Assembly: GCA_016293205.1 (NCBI GenBank)
Contig: JAEDES010000003.1
Coordinates: 18,213 to 82,212, forward strand
DNA from: Bacilli bacterium
GTDB taxonomy: Bacteria; Bacillota_I; Bacilli_A; RF39; UBA660
Direction of reading: 5' to 3'
Length of the DNA stretch: 64,000 nt
The notes under the pieces are model-generated. The model was not told where the DNA came from. It did no database searches and worked only from the letters and a program-made list of their open reading frames with translations. The translations under genes were made by a program, and so were the position numbers. Shown here in pieces: positions 54,964 to 62,502 of this stretch. Within the stretch, counting starts at the first letter, position 1, and every line of letters begins with the position of its first letter.

Positions 54964-56287
54964 ATTTATGTACAAGTACTTTTGTACCTTTTTCTGTATA
55001 TTCATATACATCATCTGCTAGATGCGGTGGAATATTAATACATCCATGGCTACCATTATAATGATAACTGTCTGTTCCAAAAACACTTCTCCATGATGCA
55101 TCGTGTAATCCTTCACCATTGTTATAGTTCATCCAGTAATCAACTGTAACGTTATAGCCATCTCCAATTAGAGGTGTGTTACGTGATTTATAATATATTT
55201 TAAATAAACCTTTATCAGATGGTGTTGAATCTTTTCCTGATGTGATTGGTGTTTGAATATATTGATCTATTCCATTATATAAATATAATGTTTGCTTATC
55301 TAAATCTACTATTACAAATTCTTCATCTAATTCTTGAGTATAATCTTTGTGTATAAATCCAAAATCATTATTATTAGTCATAATTAGATACCAATCTCCA
55401 AACTCACCGTATACTCTTACACTTTCTAGTCTTTCAAGTAATCCGATCGCTTCAGTTTCTGTAGAAGTACCACTTCTAATATTTAAGTCTTGTGTAGCAT
55501 ATACTACTTTTTGTAATGTTAAATCTTCTACTAAATCTGGATATATGTTATTTAACATTTCATACATAGAGGTTGTATATTCTTTTTTTACATATCCTAA
55601 TATGTTGTTACTTTTTACTAATAACCATCCATTATCTGTTTCTGCTAGAACTTGTAATTCAGTATTTTCATCGAATGTAAGAATTCTTTCTGATTCTTTA
55701 TCTGGTTGTTTTCTATAATTTAAACTTACAGTTGTAATTACGATGTCATTTTTCAATGTATGTTTTACTTCTGTTTCTAGTGATGTTTCTGTTGGTTGTA
55801 AATAGTCGTTACTTGCAAAAGCTAATTGATCATCAAATTTTACTAATGACCATTCTGGTCCTTGGGCAAGTCTTTCTACTGTGTCATATTCCTCTAAAGA
55901 TGCAATTATTATTGAATCCATTGTAGGTGCTGTTCTAAGGTTTACGTTTGTTGTTGCATATACAATGTCATTTGTGGGAACTACAACTGTTTCTTCAGGA
56001 ATTGTCTCTTCTGGGGTTGCTGTTTCTGGAATAGTTTCTTCCGGTTTAAATACCTCTGGAAAAGTTTCTTGTAAAAATGGTAATGTTGTTGATGGCTCTT
56101 GTTCTATAATTGGATCTTCATTTATTGTTGTATCATCTGTAGGATCTTCGTTAGGCGTTGTTATTGATGGTTTTTGTAATGGTGTTCTAGTTAGTTTAAA
56201 TCCAAGTGCACCACCAGCAAACCCTGCTGCAAATAATCCTGTTGCTATCGCGAGAGCGACAATTCTTTCTTTATTCTTCTTTTTCAT
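54962..56287 (-). CDS. Secreted SH3 x3 / L,D-transpeptidase (YkuD) protein
   Basis: 441 residues. A Lys-rich start and a hydrophobic helix (about 8-35) look like a signal anchor, and a Thr/Pro/Glu-rich linker spans about 40-110. Three SH3b repeats follow, each opening in the style NVNLRTAPTMDSIIIASL, LNYRKQPDKESERIL or DLNIRSGTSTETEAIGLL. The C-terminal YkuD domain has FVIVDLDKQTLYLYNG, PITSGKDSTPSDKGLF and the catalytic HYNGSHGCINIPP (Cys near residue 415). It should form 3-3 cross-links or attach proteins in peptidoglycan. I use ATG 56287 with AGGAGATA upstream; an ATG 33 bases earlier lacks such a site. Confidence 0.92.
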   Translation of the reverse strand: MKKKNKERIVALAIATGLFAAGFAGGALGFKLTRTPLQKPSITTPNEDPTDDTTINEDPIIEQEPSTTLPFLQETFPEVFKPEETIPETATPEETIPEETVVVPTNDIVYATTNVNLRTAPTMDSIIIASLEEYDTVERLAQGPEWSLVKFDDQLAFASNDYLQPTETSLETEVKHTLKNDIVITTVSLNYRKQPDKESERILTFDENTELQVLAETDNGWLLVKSNNILGYVKKEYTTSMYEMLNNIYPDLVEDLTLQKVVYATQDLNIRSGTSTETEAIGLLERLESVRVYGEFGDWYLIMTNNNDFGFIHKDYTQELDEEFVIVDLDKQTLYLYNGIDQYIQTPITSGKDSTPSDKGLFKIYYKSRNTPLIGDGYNVTVDYWMNYNNGEGLHDASWRSVFGTDSYHYNGSHGCINIPPHLADDVYEYTEKGTKVLVHK

Positions 56288-56311
56288 AATATCTCCTAAA
56301 ATTGAGTTCAT

Positions 56312-56340
56312 ATTATACACTATTATAGCATTTTTGTCAA
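56312..56340 (-). promoter_or_regulatory. Consensus sigma-A promoter for the L,D-transpeptidase gene
   Basis: TTGACA (56340-56335), 17 bases, TATAAT (56317-56312) on the minus strand: a perfect consensus, the strongest-looking promoter in the window. Confidence 0.88.
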
Positions 56341-56357
56341 TTTTGGTTAGGAAGAAA

Positions 56358-56377
56358 AAAAGTTCTTACGAACTTTT
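56358..56377 (-). terminator. Terminator of the NifU-like/GGGtGRT operon
   Basis: AAAAGTTC-TTAC-GAACTTTT, eight pairs, with T run on the minus strand at the stop codon. Confidence 0.8.
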
Positions 56378-57377
56378 ATTTCATTGATTCTTCTACTGCA
56401 ACTGCAACAGCTACTGTTGCACCAACCATTGGGTTGTTACCCATTCCGATTAGTCCCATCATTTCTACGTGTGCTGGAACAGAAGAGCTTCCTGCAAATT
56501 GTGCATCTGAATGCATTCTTCCCATAGTATCTGTCATACCATATGAAGCAGGTCCAGCGGCCATGTTATCTGGGTGAAGTGTTCTTCCTGTTCCTCCACC
56601 TGAAGCAACTGAGAAATATTTTTTTCCTTTTTCAATTCTTTCTTTTTTATAGGTTCCTGCTACTGGATGTTGGAATCTTGTTGGGTTTGTAGAGTTTCCT
56701 GTAATTGATACGTCAACATCTTCTAACCACATTATTGCTACACCTTCTCTAACATCGTTAGCACCATAGCATCTTACTTTTGACCTTTCTCCATTTGAAT
56801 ATGGAATTTCTTTTACTATTTTTACTTTTCCTGTAAAGAAATCAAATTCTGTTTGTACATATGTAAATCCGTTAATTCTAGAAATTACTTGTGCAGCATC
56901 TTTTCCTAATCCATTTAAAATTACTTTTAATGGTTCTTTTCTTACTTTGTTTGCAGATTTTGCAATTCCGATTGCTCCTTCTGCAGCAGCAAAACTTTCA
57001 TGCCCTGCTAAGAATGCAAAACATTTTGTGTCTTCAGATAATAACATAGAAGCTAAGTTACCATGTCCTAATCCTACTTTTCTATCATCTGCAACAGATC
57101 CTGGAATACAGAATGCTTGTAATCCTTCTCCAATTGATTTTGCAGCATCAGCAGCCTTTTTATCACCTTTTTTAATGGCAATAGCAGCACCTAAAGTGTA
57201 AGCCCATGCAGCATTTTCAAAACAGATTGGTTGTACTCCTTTTACAATGTCATAAGGATTAAATCCTTTATCTGTACAAATTTTTAAGGCATCTTCAAAA
57301 TCTTTGATACCATATTTTTCCATTACCGGTTTAATTTGATCTATTCTTCTTTCATAACTTTCGAATGTTACTGACAT
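56376..57377 (-). CDS. GGGtGRT-family protein of unknown function
   Basis: 333 residues. The family name comes from the motif GGGTGRT, here at residues 260-266 in FSVASGGGTGRTLHPDN. It is followed by a highly conserved-looking Gly/Ala/Met-rich tail (AAGPASYGMTDTMGRMHSD, MMGLIGMGNNPMVGATVAV). The first half is mostly helical with a Gly/Ala-rich FLAGHESFAAAEGAIGIA. Cysteines lie at about 34, 52, 90, 119 and 203. No signal peptide or Walker motif. Families of this name are known from anaerobes but uncharacterised. The gene is 15 bases downstream of a NifU-like scaffold gene, which suggests it handles or receives an Fe-S cluster or another thiolate-bound metal. Confidence 0.88.
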   Translation of the reverse strand: MSVTFESYERRIDQIKPVMEKYGIKDFEDALKICTDKGFNPYDIVKGVQPICFENAAWAYTLGAAIAIKKGDKKAADAAKSIGEGLQAFCIPGSVADDRKVGLGHGNLASMLLSEDTKCFAFLAGHESFAAAEGAIGIAKSANKVRKEPLKVILNGLGKDAAQVISRINGFTYVQTEFDFFTGKVKIVKEIPYSNGERSKVRCYGANDVREGVAIMWLEDVDVSITGNSTNPTRFQHPVAGTYKKERIEKGKKYFSVASGGGTGRTLHPDNMAAGPASYGMTDTMGRMHSDAQFAGSSSVPAHVEMMGLIGMGNNPMVGATVAVAVAVEESMK

Positions 57378-57392
57378 AATTTATTCCTCCTA

Positions 57393-58085
57393 TTATTGTT
57401 TTCTTGGATCTATTTTCTTAACTGCTTCATCAAATCTACCATAAGTTCCAGATGCTTTTTCAATAGCTTCTGTTGGTTCGATTCCAGCTTTAATATTATC
57501 CATCATTTTTCCAATATGAACATATTTGTATCCAATGATTTGATCTTCTTCGTCTAAACCTAATTCTACAATATATCCTTCAGCAAGATTTAAATATCTT
57601 GGCCCTTTTAATGAACTTGAATAAATTGTTCCAACTTGGCTAGTATGACCTTTTCCTAAGTCTTCTAATCCTGCTCCTACTGGTAATCCACCTTCAGAGA
57701 ATGCAGTTTGTGATCTACCATATACTATTTGTAAGAATAATTCTCTCATTGCAGTATTAATGGCATCACATACTAGGTCAGTATTTAAAGCTTCTAATAG
57801 AGTTTTTCCTACTAGAATTTCTCCTGCCATAGCAGCTGAATGTGTCATACCTGAACATCCAATTGTTTCTACTAGTGCTTCTTGAATAATTCCTTCTTTT
57901 ACATTTAAAGTTAATTTACATGCTCCTTGTTGTGGTGCACACCAACCAATACCATGAGTTAGTCCAGAAATATCTTTTATTTCTTTAGCTTGTACCCATT
58001 TACCTTCTTCAGGAATTGGTGCAGGTCCGTGATCAACACCTTTTTTTACACAACACATATTTTCTAATTCTTTTGAATAACGCAT
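57393..58085 (-). CDS. NifU/IscU-like Fe-S scaffold protein, partner of GGGtGRT protein
   Basis: 230 residues. The central part resembles the NifU N-terminal/IscU fold: IGCSGMTHSAAMAGEILVGKTLLEAL (Cys77 in place of the fold's GCGS loop cysteine) preceded by WCAPQQGACKLTLNVKEG (Cys49, Cys56). A CCVKKGVDHGPAPIP segment with a Cys pair (11-12) is at the N-terminus, and Cys106 lies in DLVCDAIN. The last 100 residues form an extra domain not present in IscU. It probably assembles or carries an Fe-S cluster for the downstream GGGtGRT protein. AAGGAGGAAA precedes the ATG. No SUF or IscS gene is adjacent, so it is an isolated module. Confidence 0.85.
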   Translation of the reverse strand: MRYSKELENMCCVKKGVDHGPAPIPEEGKWVQAKEIKDISGLTHGIGWCAPQQGACKLTLNVKEGIIQEALVETIGCSGMTHSAAMAGEILVGKTLLEALNTDLVCDAINTAMRELFLQIVYGRSQTAFSEGGLPVGAGLEDLGKGHTSQVGTIYSSSLKGPRYLNLAEGYIVELGLDEEDQIIGYKYVHIGKMMDNIKAGIEPTEAIEKASGTYGRFDEAVKKIDPRKQ

Positions 58086-58104
58086 TTTGTTTCCTCCTTG
58101 TTTG

Positions 58105-58126
58105 TTAATGGATTTTATACCATTAA
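58105..58126. promoter_or_regulatory. Inverted repeat over the leader of the NifU-like/GGGtGRT operon
   Basis: TTAATGG-N8-CCATTAA, perfect 7+7 arms, overlaps a TATAAAAT that could be the -10 region and lies about 20 bases upstream of the start codon, before the AAGGAGG site. It is a candidate operator or 5'-UTR hairpin for this operon only. Confidence 0.55.
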
Positions 58127-58151
58127 GCTCACAAATTTATTATATCAAAAA

Positions 58152-58176
58152 AAGATAGATTTTTATTATCTATCTT
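58152..58176. terminator. Terminator hairpin of the mini-gene at 58231-58338
   Basis: AAGATAGAT, seven-base loop, ATCTATCTT, with T runs on both strands. Confidence 0.75.
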
Positions 58177-58230
58177 CATTTTTTTTATACTTTTTTCGAT
58201 TTATTTCTACAAAGTTATTTTTAATTATAA

Positions 58231-58338
58231 TTATCTTTCAATCTTCTTAAAAAATAAATAGTATATTAACATTCCATCTATGATGAAATCATATAATCTT
58301 AATCTATCAAATAATATTATACTAGAAAGTATAGATAT
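58231..58338 (-). CDS. Possible 35-residue hydrophobic protein with AUA start
   Basis: This AT-rich interval (58177-58464, otherwise without a gene) holds a compact unit on the minus strand: TATTGT-17-TATAAT promoter, AGAGGTGAT ribosome site, then an open frame reading ISILSSIILFDRLRLYDF and IDGMLIYYLFFKKIER before TAA, then a terminator. The codon at the place where ATG is expected is ATA. The peptide would be a short membrane segment with a basic tail. Either a non-canonical start, an ATG lost by mutation (pseudogene), or chance in AT-rich DNA. I rate it moderately low. Confidence 0.35.
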   Translation of the reverse strand: MSILSSIILFDRLRLYDFIIDGMLIYYLFFKKIER

Positions 58339-58362
58339 TATATCACCTCTAATTTATTGTTT

Positions 58363-58391
58363 ATTATAACATATAAATATAATTTACAATA
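58363..58391 (-). promoter_or_regulatory. Promoter of the mini-gene
   Basis: TATTGT (58391-58386), 17 bases, TATAAT (58368-58363) on the minus strand, AGAGGTGAT 14 bases further on. Confidence 0.5.
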
Positions 58392-58434
58392 ATGTAATAA
58401 AGAAGTTTATTATTAAGTCTTGTATAAAAAAAGA

Positions 58435-58455
58435 AATAGTTCGATATGAACTATT
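58435..58455 (-). terminator. hsp20 terminator
   Basis: AATAGTTC-GATAT-GAACTATT, eight pairs, then TTCTTTTTTT on the minus strand. Confidence 0.78.
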
Positions 58456-58464
58456 CCTTAATTA

Positions 58465-58878
58465 TTAATTAATTTCAATATATTTTTTCTCTGTATTTTG
58501 GTTTTCTTCTTTTTTAGGTATATCAATCTCTAATGTACCATTTTTAAAACTTGCTTTAATATCATCTTCAGATATGTTATTTCCAATATAATATTTTCTT
58601 GAACATTCACCGTAGTATCTTTCTTTACGAATAAACTTTCCTTTTCTATCTTTTTCATCATTATTAATATCTGTTTTAGCATTAATTACTAAATAACCAT
58701 CTTCAATGTTCATTTTAATATCATTCTTATCAAATCCTGGTAAATCAATAATTAATTCATATTTGTCATCATGTTCTTTAATATCAGTTTTCATAAGTTT
58801 ACTTTCACTTATTGAGAAAAAGGGATCATCAAATAAATCATCCATTATATTGAAATTTCTTCTTGGTACTAACATCAT
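58465..58878 (-). CDS. Hsp20 / alpha-crystallin family small heat shock protein
   Basis: 137 residues. The alpha-crystallin domain (about 38-125) has KYELIIDLPGFDKNDIKMNI, a GYLVINAKT strand and ASFKNGTLEIDIPKKEEN with the conserved A-x-x-x-G-x-L. The N-terminal region MMLVPRRNFNIMDDLFDDPF is short and amphipathic. It holds unfolding proteins in a refoldable state. It is alone in its operon. A CIRCE element overlaps its promoter, so it should be repressed by HrcA. The ribosome site AAAGGAAG may be partly masked by leader structure. Confidence 0.93.
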   Translation of the reverse strand: MMLVPRRNFNIMDDLFDDPFFSISESKLMKTDIKEHDDKYELIIDLPGFDKNDIKMNIEDGYLVINAKTDINNDEKDRKGKFIRKERYYGECSRKYYIGNNISEDDIKASFKNGTLEIDIPKKEENQNTEKKYIEIN

Positions 58879-58972
58879 ATATATCTACTTCCTTTCATCA
58901 CTATGTGTTGCGCCTTAAAAGGTGGAGCACATCATATAATATTATACCTGTAGTATTCCCAACTACATTATA

Positions 58973-59002
58973 AGTATACATCAAAAAATTAGCAGTTGTC
59001 AA
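58973..59002 (-). promoter_or_regulatory. hsp20 promoter with -35 inside the CIRCE element
   Basis: TTGACA (59002-58997), 18 bases, TATACT (58978-58973) on the minus strand. The -35 lies within the HrcA operator, so binding would block the polymerase. Confidence 0.75.
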
Positions 59003-59015
59003 TAGAGAGTGCTAA
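58989..59015. promoter_or_regulatory. CIRCE element (HrcA operator)
   Basis: TTAGCAGTT-N9-GAGTGCTAA compares with the consensus TTAGCACTC-N9-GAGTGCTAA: right arm perfect, left arm seven of nine, spacer exactly nine. It is the known target of the heat-shock repressor HrcA. Confidence 0.88.
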
Positions 59016-59145
59016 TTTTTTAATTTTTTTCATTTAATTATTAAGTCTTGTTGTCACTTTATAGAGATTTTTCTTATATTTTTTAGCACATTCTTAATTC
59101 CTGTATATATATTTTTTCTGTATGATTTAAATTAATAATAAATTA

Positions 59146-59403
59146 TTATTTTACTTTCTTATTATCTAAATATTCATGTGCTAGTATGTCTTTTAATACG
59201 AGCATGGCATCTTCAGCAGAATAACCATAATCATTTTGAAGATGATTTAATAATTTTCTAATCTCATTTGAATATTTTTTTACATCTACTTCTTTTTGAT
59301 ATTGTTTCAATATTGGATATTTTGTACTCCAAGCCTTAGTCCAATTTATTTTTTCTTGATTAGATTCATTTGTTTCTTTAATTATTTTTTCAATACTATT
59401 CAT
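59146..59403 (-). CDS. Small helical protein of unknown function
   Basis: 85 residues, not recognised. It is rich in Lys, Glu and Asn and mostly helical; blocks are IEKIIKETNESNQEKINW, YPILKQYQKEVDVKKYS and LLNHLQNDYGYSAEDAMLV. No membrane segment, Cys or HTH that I can see. Upstream at 59442-59472 is a hairpin with a T run that separates it from the rubredoxin gene transcript. No clear GGAGG; GAAAGTGAG precedes the ATG. The gene could be real or part of an AT-rich remnant; the coding-like composition makes me prefer real. Confidence 0.5.
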   Translation of the reverse strand: MNSIEKIIKETNESNQEKINWTKAWSTKYPILKQYQKEVDVKKYSNEIRKLLNHLQNDYGYSAEDAMLVLKDILAHEYLDNKKVK

Positions 59404-59441
59404 AATTTAACTCACTTTCAAACTTCTATTTGTCTTATAAA

Positions 59442-59472
59442 AAAGAAACAAATATTAAATACTTGTTTCTTT
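59442..59472 (-). terminator. Terminator-like hairpin downstream of the rubredoxin fusion gene
   Basis: AAAGAAACAA, 11-base loop, TTGTTTCTTT, ten pairs, TTTTT on the minus strand. It sits about 190 bases after the fusion gene's stop; the intervening AT-rich sequence (59473-59658) shows no gene. Confidence 0.55.
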
Positions 59473-59658
59473 ATTAATCAAAAAATTTATCTAGAATATA
59501 CCTAATGGTATTTTCATTCTACTTTTGTTATTTTAAAAACATTTTTATTAATTATAAGTATAGCTATTTACCACATTCATTTTATCATTTTCACAATATT
59601 GTCATCTTTTTTTAAATATTAAATTTATATTATTTGAGTAGTTCATATCAATATTATT

Positions 59659-61083
59659 TTATACATATTTTATATTTGTGTTTTTTGAAATTTCACTATT
59701 TGTTGTTGCTATATCATAATTGCTTAATTTATGAATATCATTATTTCCAGTAATTCTTGCAAAAGTTCTTAATTCCTCGTTTATCACATTAAAATAATTT
59801 TCCAATCTTTTACTGCTTTTCTCAATATTAAATCTTTTTCTCAATTCAGGATCTTGTGTTCCAATTCCAACTGGACATCTTCCTGAATTACAAATCCTAT
59901 ATTGTTGGCATCCAATGGCAATCATAGCAGCTGTAGCAATGGCAATAGCATCAGCTCCCATGGCAATTGCTTTTGCAAAATCAGCAGAAGTTCTAAGTCC
60001 ACCTGTAATAATCAATGATATATCTTCATTATGTTCATCTAGATACTTTCTAGCTCTATATAATGCATATATTGTTGGTACTGTAGTAGCATCTTTTATT
60101 ATTTTAGGACTAGCCCCAGTTGCTCCACCTCGACCATCTATGGTAATAAAGTCTGGTTTAGCAAAACAAGCAAATTCTAAATCTTCTTCAATATGACCAG
60201 CTGCTATCTTTATTCCAATCGGTCTACCTTCTGATTTTGTTCTAAGTTCAGAAACCAAAGCCTTTAAATCTTCTTTTGTTTTAATTTCTTCAAACTTAGA
60301 TGGACTTATAATATCTTCATTAACTTTTTTACCTCTTATTTTAGCAATTTCTTCTGTTACTTTTTCAGCAGGAAGATGTCCACCCATTCCAGGTTTTGTT
60401 CCCTGACCTATTTTAATTTCAATAGCACTTACCTTTTTTAAATTTTCATCATTCACACTATATTTATTAGGAACGTATTCAAAGATATACTGATAAGCAT
60501 TTTCAAATTCTTCAGGTAGTATTCCGCCCTCACCACTACATATTGCTGTTTTAACCTTACTAGTTCCTATTGCCAAAGCAGTCTTTGCTTCTTTAGATAA
60601 AGCTCCAAATGACATATGCGATACAAATACTGGTGATTCCAAAATCATAGGTTTTTTTGCATTTTTACCAATAACAGTCTTTAGGCTTACCTCCTCATGA
60701 TCCAAAAGCGGCATTTTATTTAATTGACCACCAAGTATCAAAATATCTTTCCAACTAACTACTGGTAACTTTGTTCCCATTGCTGATATGATTGTTTTTC
60801 CCGTAATTGCCATAGTATGAATATCAGCCATATTTTTTTCCACTTCATCAAATTCTCTACTATACTCTTTTAAATAATTTTCTAACTTGTTATCATTACT
60901 GCTTTTCTCTTTTTCAGCTTGAATTTCTCTGCCTGTAGAAGACTCATCTTCCACTAGTTCAAACATGCTTTTAGGAGCAGAACACATTGGACATTTCCAA
61001 TCATCTGCTAAATCTGCAAACTTAACCCCTTCTTTTTCCTCATCATAAATATGTCCACATAATTGACATCTATATTTTGCCAT
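59659..61083 (-). CDS. Rubredoxin-glutamate synthase (GltB FMN domain) fusion
   Basis: 474 residues. Residues 1-45 form a rubredoxin: YRCQLCG (Cys6, Cys9) and WKCPMCSAP (Cys31, Cys34). Residues about 90-470 resemble the FMN/Fe-S synthase domain of Glt[42 protein letters not shown] (FMN/phosphate), [12 protein letters not shown] and the 3Fe-4S motif [21 protein letters not shown] (Cys at C-x5-C-x4-C). No amidotransferase (class II) part is present. Rubredoxin probably feeds electrons to the FMN. Archaeal and clostridial stand-alone GltB-like proteins of this design are known, but the reaction in vivo is not settled. AGGGAGGT precedes the ATG. Confidence 0.88.
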   Translation of the reverse strand: MAKYRCQLCGHIYDEEKEGVKFADLADDWKCPMCSAPKSMFELVEDESSTGREIQAEKEKSSNDNKLENYLKEYSREFDEVEKNMADIHTMAITGKTIISAMGTKLPVVSWKDILILGGQLNKMPLLDHEEVSLKTVIGKNAKKPMILESPVFVSHMSFGALSKEAKTALAIGTSKVKTAICSGEGGILPEEFENAYQYIFEYVPNKYSVNDENLKKVSAIEIKIGQGTKPGMGGHLPAEKVTEEIAKIRGKKVNEDIISPSKFEEIKTKEDLKALVSELRTKSEGRPIGIKIAAGHIEEDLEFACFAKPDFITIDGRGGATGASPKIIKDATTVPTIYALYRARKYLDEHNEDISLIITGGLRTSADFAKAIAMGADAIAIATAAMIAIGCQQYRICNSGRCPVGIGTQDPELRKRFNIEKSSKRLENYFNVINEELRTFARITGNNDIHKLSNYDIATTNSEISKNTNIKYV

Positions 61084-61106
61084 ATAATTACCTCCCTAAT
61101 ATACTT

Positions 61107-61157
61107 TTAATAATTCTCTGCCTTAACTTCAAAATATGCTTTTGGATGATTGTTCAT
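61107..61157 (-). CDS. Possible 16-residue leader ORF before the rubredoxin fusion gene
   Basis: On the minus strand GAGGAG, four bases, ATG opens a frame of 16 codons (MNNHPKAYFEVKAENY). It lies 23 bases upstream of the rubredoxin-GltB start and in the same transcript as the promoter at 61198-61225. Coupling or attenuation is conceivable; a chance ORF cannot be excluded. Confidence 0.3.
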   Translation of the reverse strand: MNNHPKAYFEVKAENY

Positions 61158-61197
61158 AAATCTCCTCTAAACTAGGAATTATTTCTAATTTACTTAT

Positions 61198-61225
61198 ATT
61201 ATACATTTTTATTGGATAAAATCAA
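61198..61225 (-). promoter_or_regulatory. Promoter of the rubredoxin fusion gene
   Basis: TTGATT (61225-61220), 16 bases, TATAAT (61203-61198) on the minus strand. Confidence 0.65.
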
Positions 61226-61307
61226 CAATGTTATTGCTAATATTTGCACTACTTAATAGCTAATAATTTACTTATTTTAAATGACCATTTTAACTTTTAA
61301 TATTATA

Positions 61308-61338
61308 AAAGACAAATCTTAATGTTAGATTTGCCTTT
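61308..61338 (-). terminator. Terminator of the transglutaminase-like operon
   Basis: AAAGaCAAATCT, seven-base loop, AGATTTGcCTTT with one mismatch and T run on the minus strand, about 22 bases after the stop. Confidence 0.7.
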
Positions 61339-61359
61339 CAACTACTTTATAATATTCAC

Positions 61360-62214
61360 CTATCTCTTTGATGGTCCTGTTTGTTCTGGAGTAGGAGTTT
61401 TCATCTTTTTAGCTGCATCAAGACCAAATGTATAACACGGTGTATCCCCATCAAATGTATAATCATCTAACATTCCATTCCATCCATACAATTGTCTGTA
61501 TGCTTTTTCAGTTTTGGTTAAATCAATCCTATGTGGCTCTCCCATTTTTAAGGAATTGTATTCCTCCTCTGTTAAAGTTTTATAGTATCCAAATGATAAT
61601 TTTTTATCACCATTTAGAAAGCTTACAAAATGTGATGGATCATAAATTGCAACAGGAAAATTCCCATAACCTTTAGGATAAACTAAGTTATATGCATGCA
61701 TTTCTGAATCTCTAGCACCTACCACTACTTCTGAATCTATCCCTAATAACTTAAACATATTATGTGATAATCCTGATTTTTCAGAACAAAAGGCAACACT
61801 ATTATCTCTAACATCTTTAATAGAAACTTTATCACCTTTATGAGAGGCATATGTAAAATATCTACCCAATCCTATATCATCAGAAGGTAAATATTTATAT
61901 ACTTCAAAAAATATAGTTGTAAACAATGATAATTCATTATACCAAGAACTTTCTTTAATTGCCTTTATAAGATTAACATATGGTTCAATATCATCATAAA
62001 CTAAGTCAGGGCATTCTGCATCATTAAACTTTTCTGCCGGTTTATAATGAACTTTAGAAGAAATATAATCACTAAAACTATCAGTATAATTTTGACCTAC
62101 AGTTTTTTCTTCTGCTATCTCTTCTAATTCTGCTATTCTTAATTTTACAAATTCTCTTATTTCTTCTTCATCTTTTAATTCAAATATTCTTTTATTAATT
62201 TCATCTTTAGTCAT
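61360..62214 (-). CDS. Transglutaminase-like cysteine-hydrolase-fold protein
   Basis: 284 residues. The order Cys-His-Asp of the papain/transglutaminase fold is visible: Cys143 in VAFCSEKSGLSHNMFKLLG, His173 in SEMHAYNLVYP and Asp192 in VAIYDPSHFV. Upstream is a helical region (about 1-130) with GRYFTYASHKGDKVSIKDV. No signal peptide; it looks cytosolic. Typical bacterial transglutaminase-like proteins hydrolyse or transfer amides on proteins or peptides. It is five bases after a 70-residue gene and they share a terminator. A toxin, a protease or an enzyme of a conflict system are possible; none is shown. Confidence 0.68.
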   Translation of the reverse strand: MTKDEINKRIFELKDEEEIREFVKLRIAELEEIAEEKTVGQNYTDSFSDYISSKVHYKPAEKFNDAECPDLVYDDIEPYVNLIKAIKESSWYNELSLFTTIFFEVYKYLPSDDIGLGRYFTYASHKGDKVSIKDVRDNSVAFCSEKSGLSHNMFKLLGIDSEVVVGARDSEMHAYNLVYPKGYGNFPVAIYDPSHFVSFLNGDKKLSFGYYKTLTEEEYNSLKMGEPHRIDLTKTEKAYRQLYGWNGMLDDYTFDGDTPCYTFGLDAAKKMKTPTPEQTGPSKR

Positions 62215-62219
62215 ATTAT

Positions 62220-62432
62220 CTAATTCCTTATATTTATAATACTTATTAAATTATCGTTTTCATCGAATACTAATTTAAACAATTCTGGGCAATTCCAATT
62301 GCCACCAAATTCTTTTCCTGAATCAGCTTTTGGATTCCAATTATTACTTATATTAACTTCTCCTAACTTATATTCAAAGTCACTTTTTGCTCCACTTGTA
62401 GTCCCATACATTACTTTAACAAATTTACTCAT
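62220..62432 (-). CDS. Small protein, partner of the transglutaminase-like gene
   Basis: 70 residues, family not recognised. It starts MSKFVKVMYGTTSGAKSD and has alternating beta-like hydrophobic patches (FEYKLGEVNISNNW) and an aromatic patch FGGNWNCPELFKLVF. No membrane segment. The N-terminal part looks like the start of longer proteins, so this may be a truncated family member. The start is preceded by GGTGAT, and translation is coupled to the 284-residue gene. Immunity, antitoxin or substrate are untested ideas. Confidence 0.5.
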   Translation of the reverse strand: MSKFVKVMYGTTSGAKSDFEYKLGEVNISNNWNPKADSGKEFGGNWNCPELFKLVFDENDNLISIINIRN

Positions 62433-62468
62433 AATAGTATCACCATTCTATATAAGTATACCATAAAA

Positions 62469-62492
62469 AAGACAGATTTTTTCATCTGCCTT
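62469..62492 (-). terminator. Terminator downstream of the HD-domain gene and remnant
   Basis: AAGaCAGAT, six-base loop, ATCTGcCTT with one mismatch, TTTTTT on the minus strand. Confidence 0.65.
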
Positions 62493-62502
62493 AAATGTTA
62501 CC

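Noticed and set aside
55881..56387. 168-codon open frame on the plus strand opposite the L,D-transpeptidase gene
   Set aside because: Val/Ser-rich complement of a Thr/Glu-rich linker; no recognisable domain or ribosome site.
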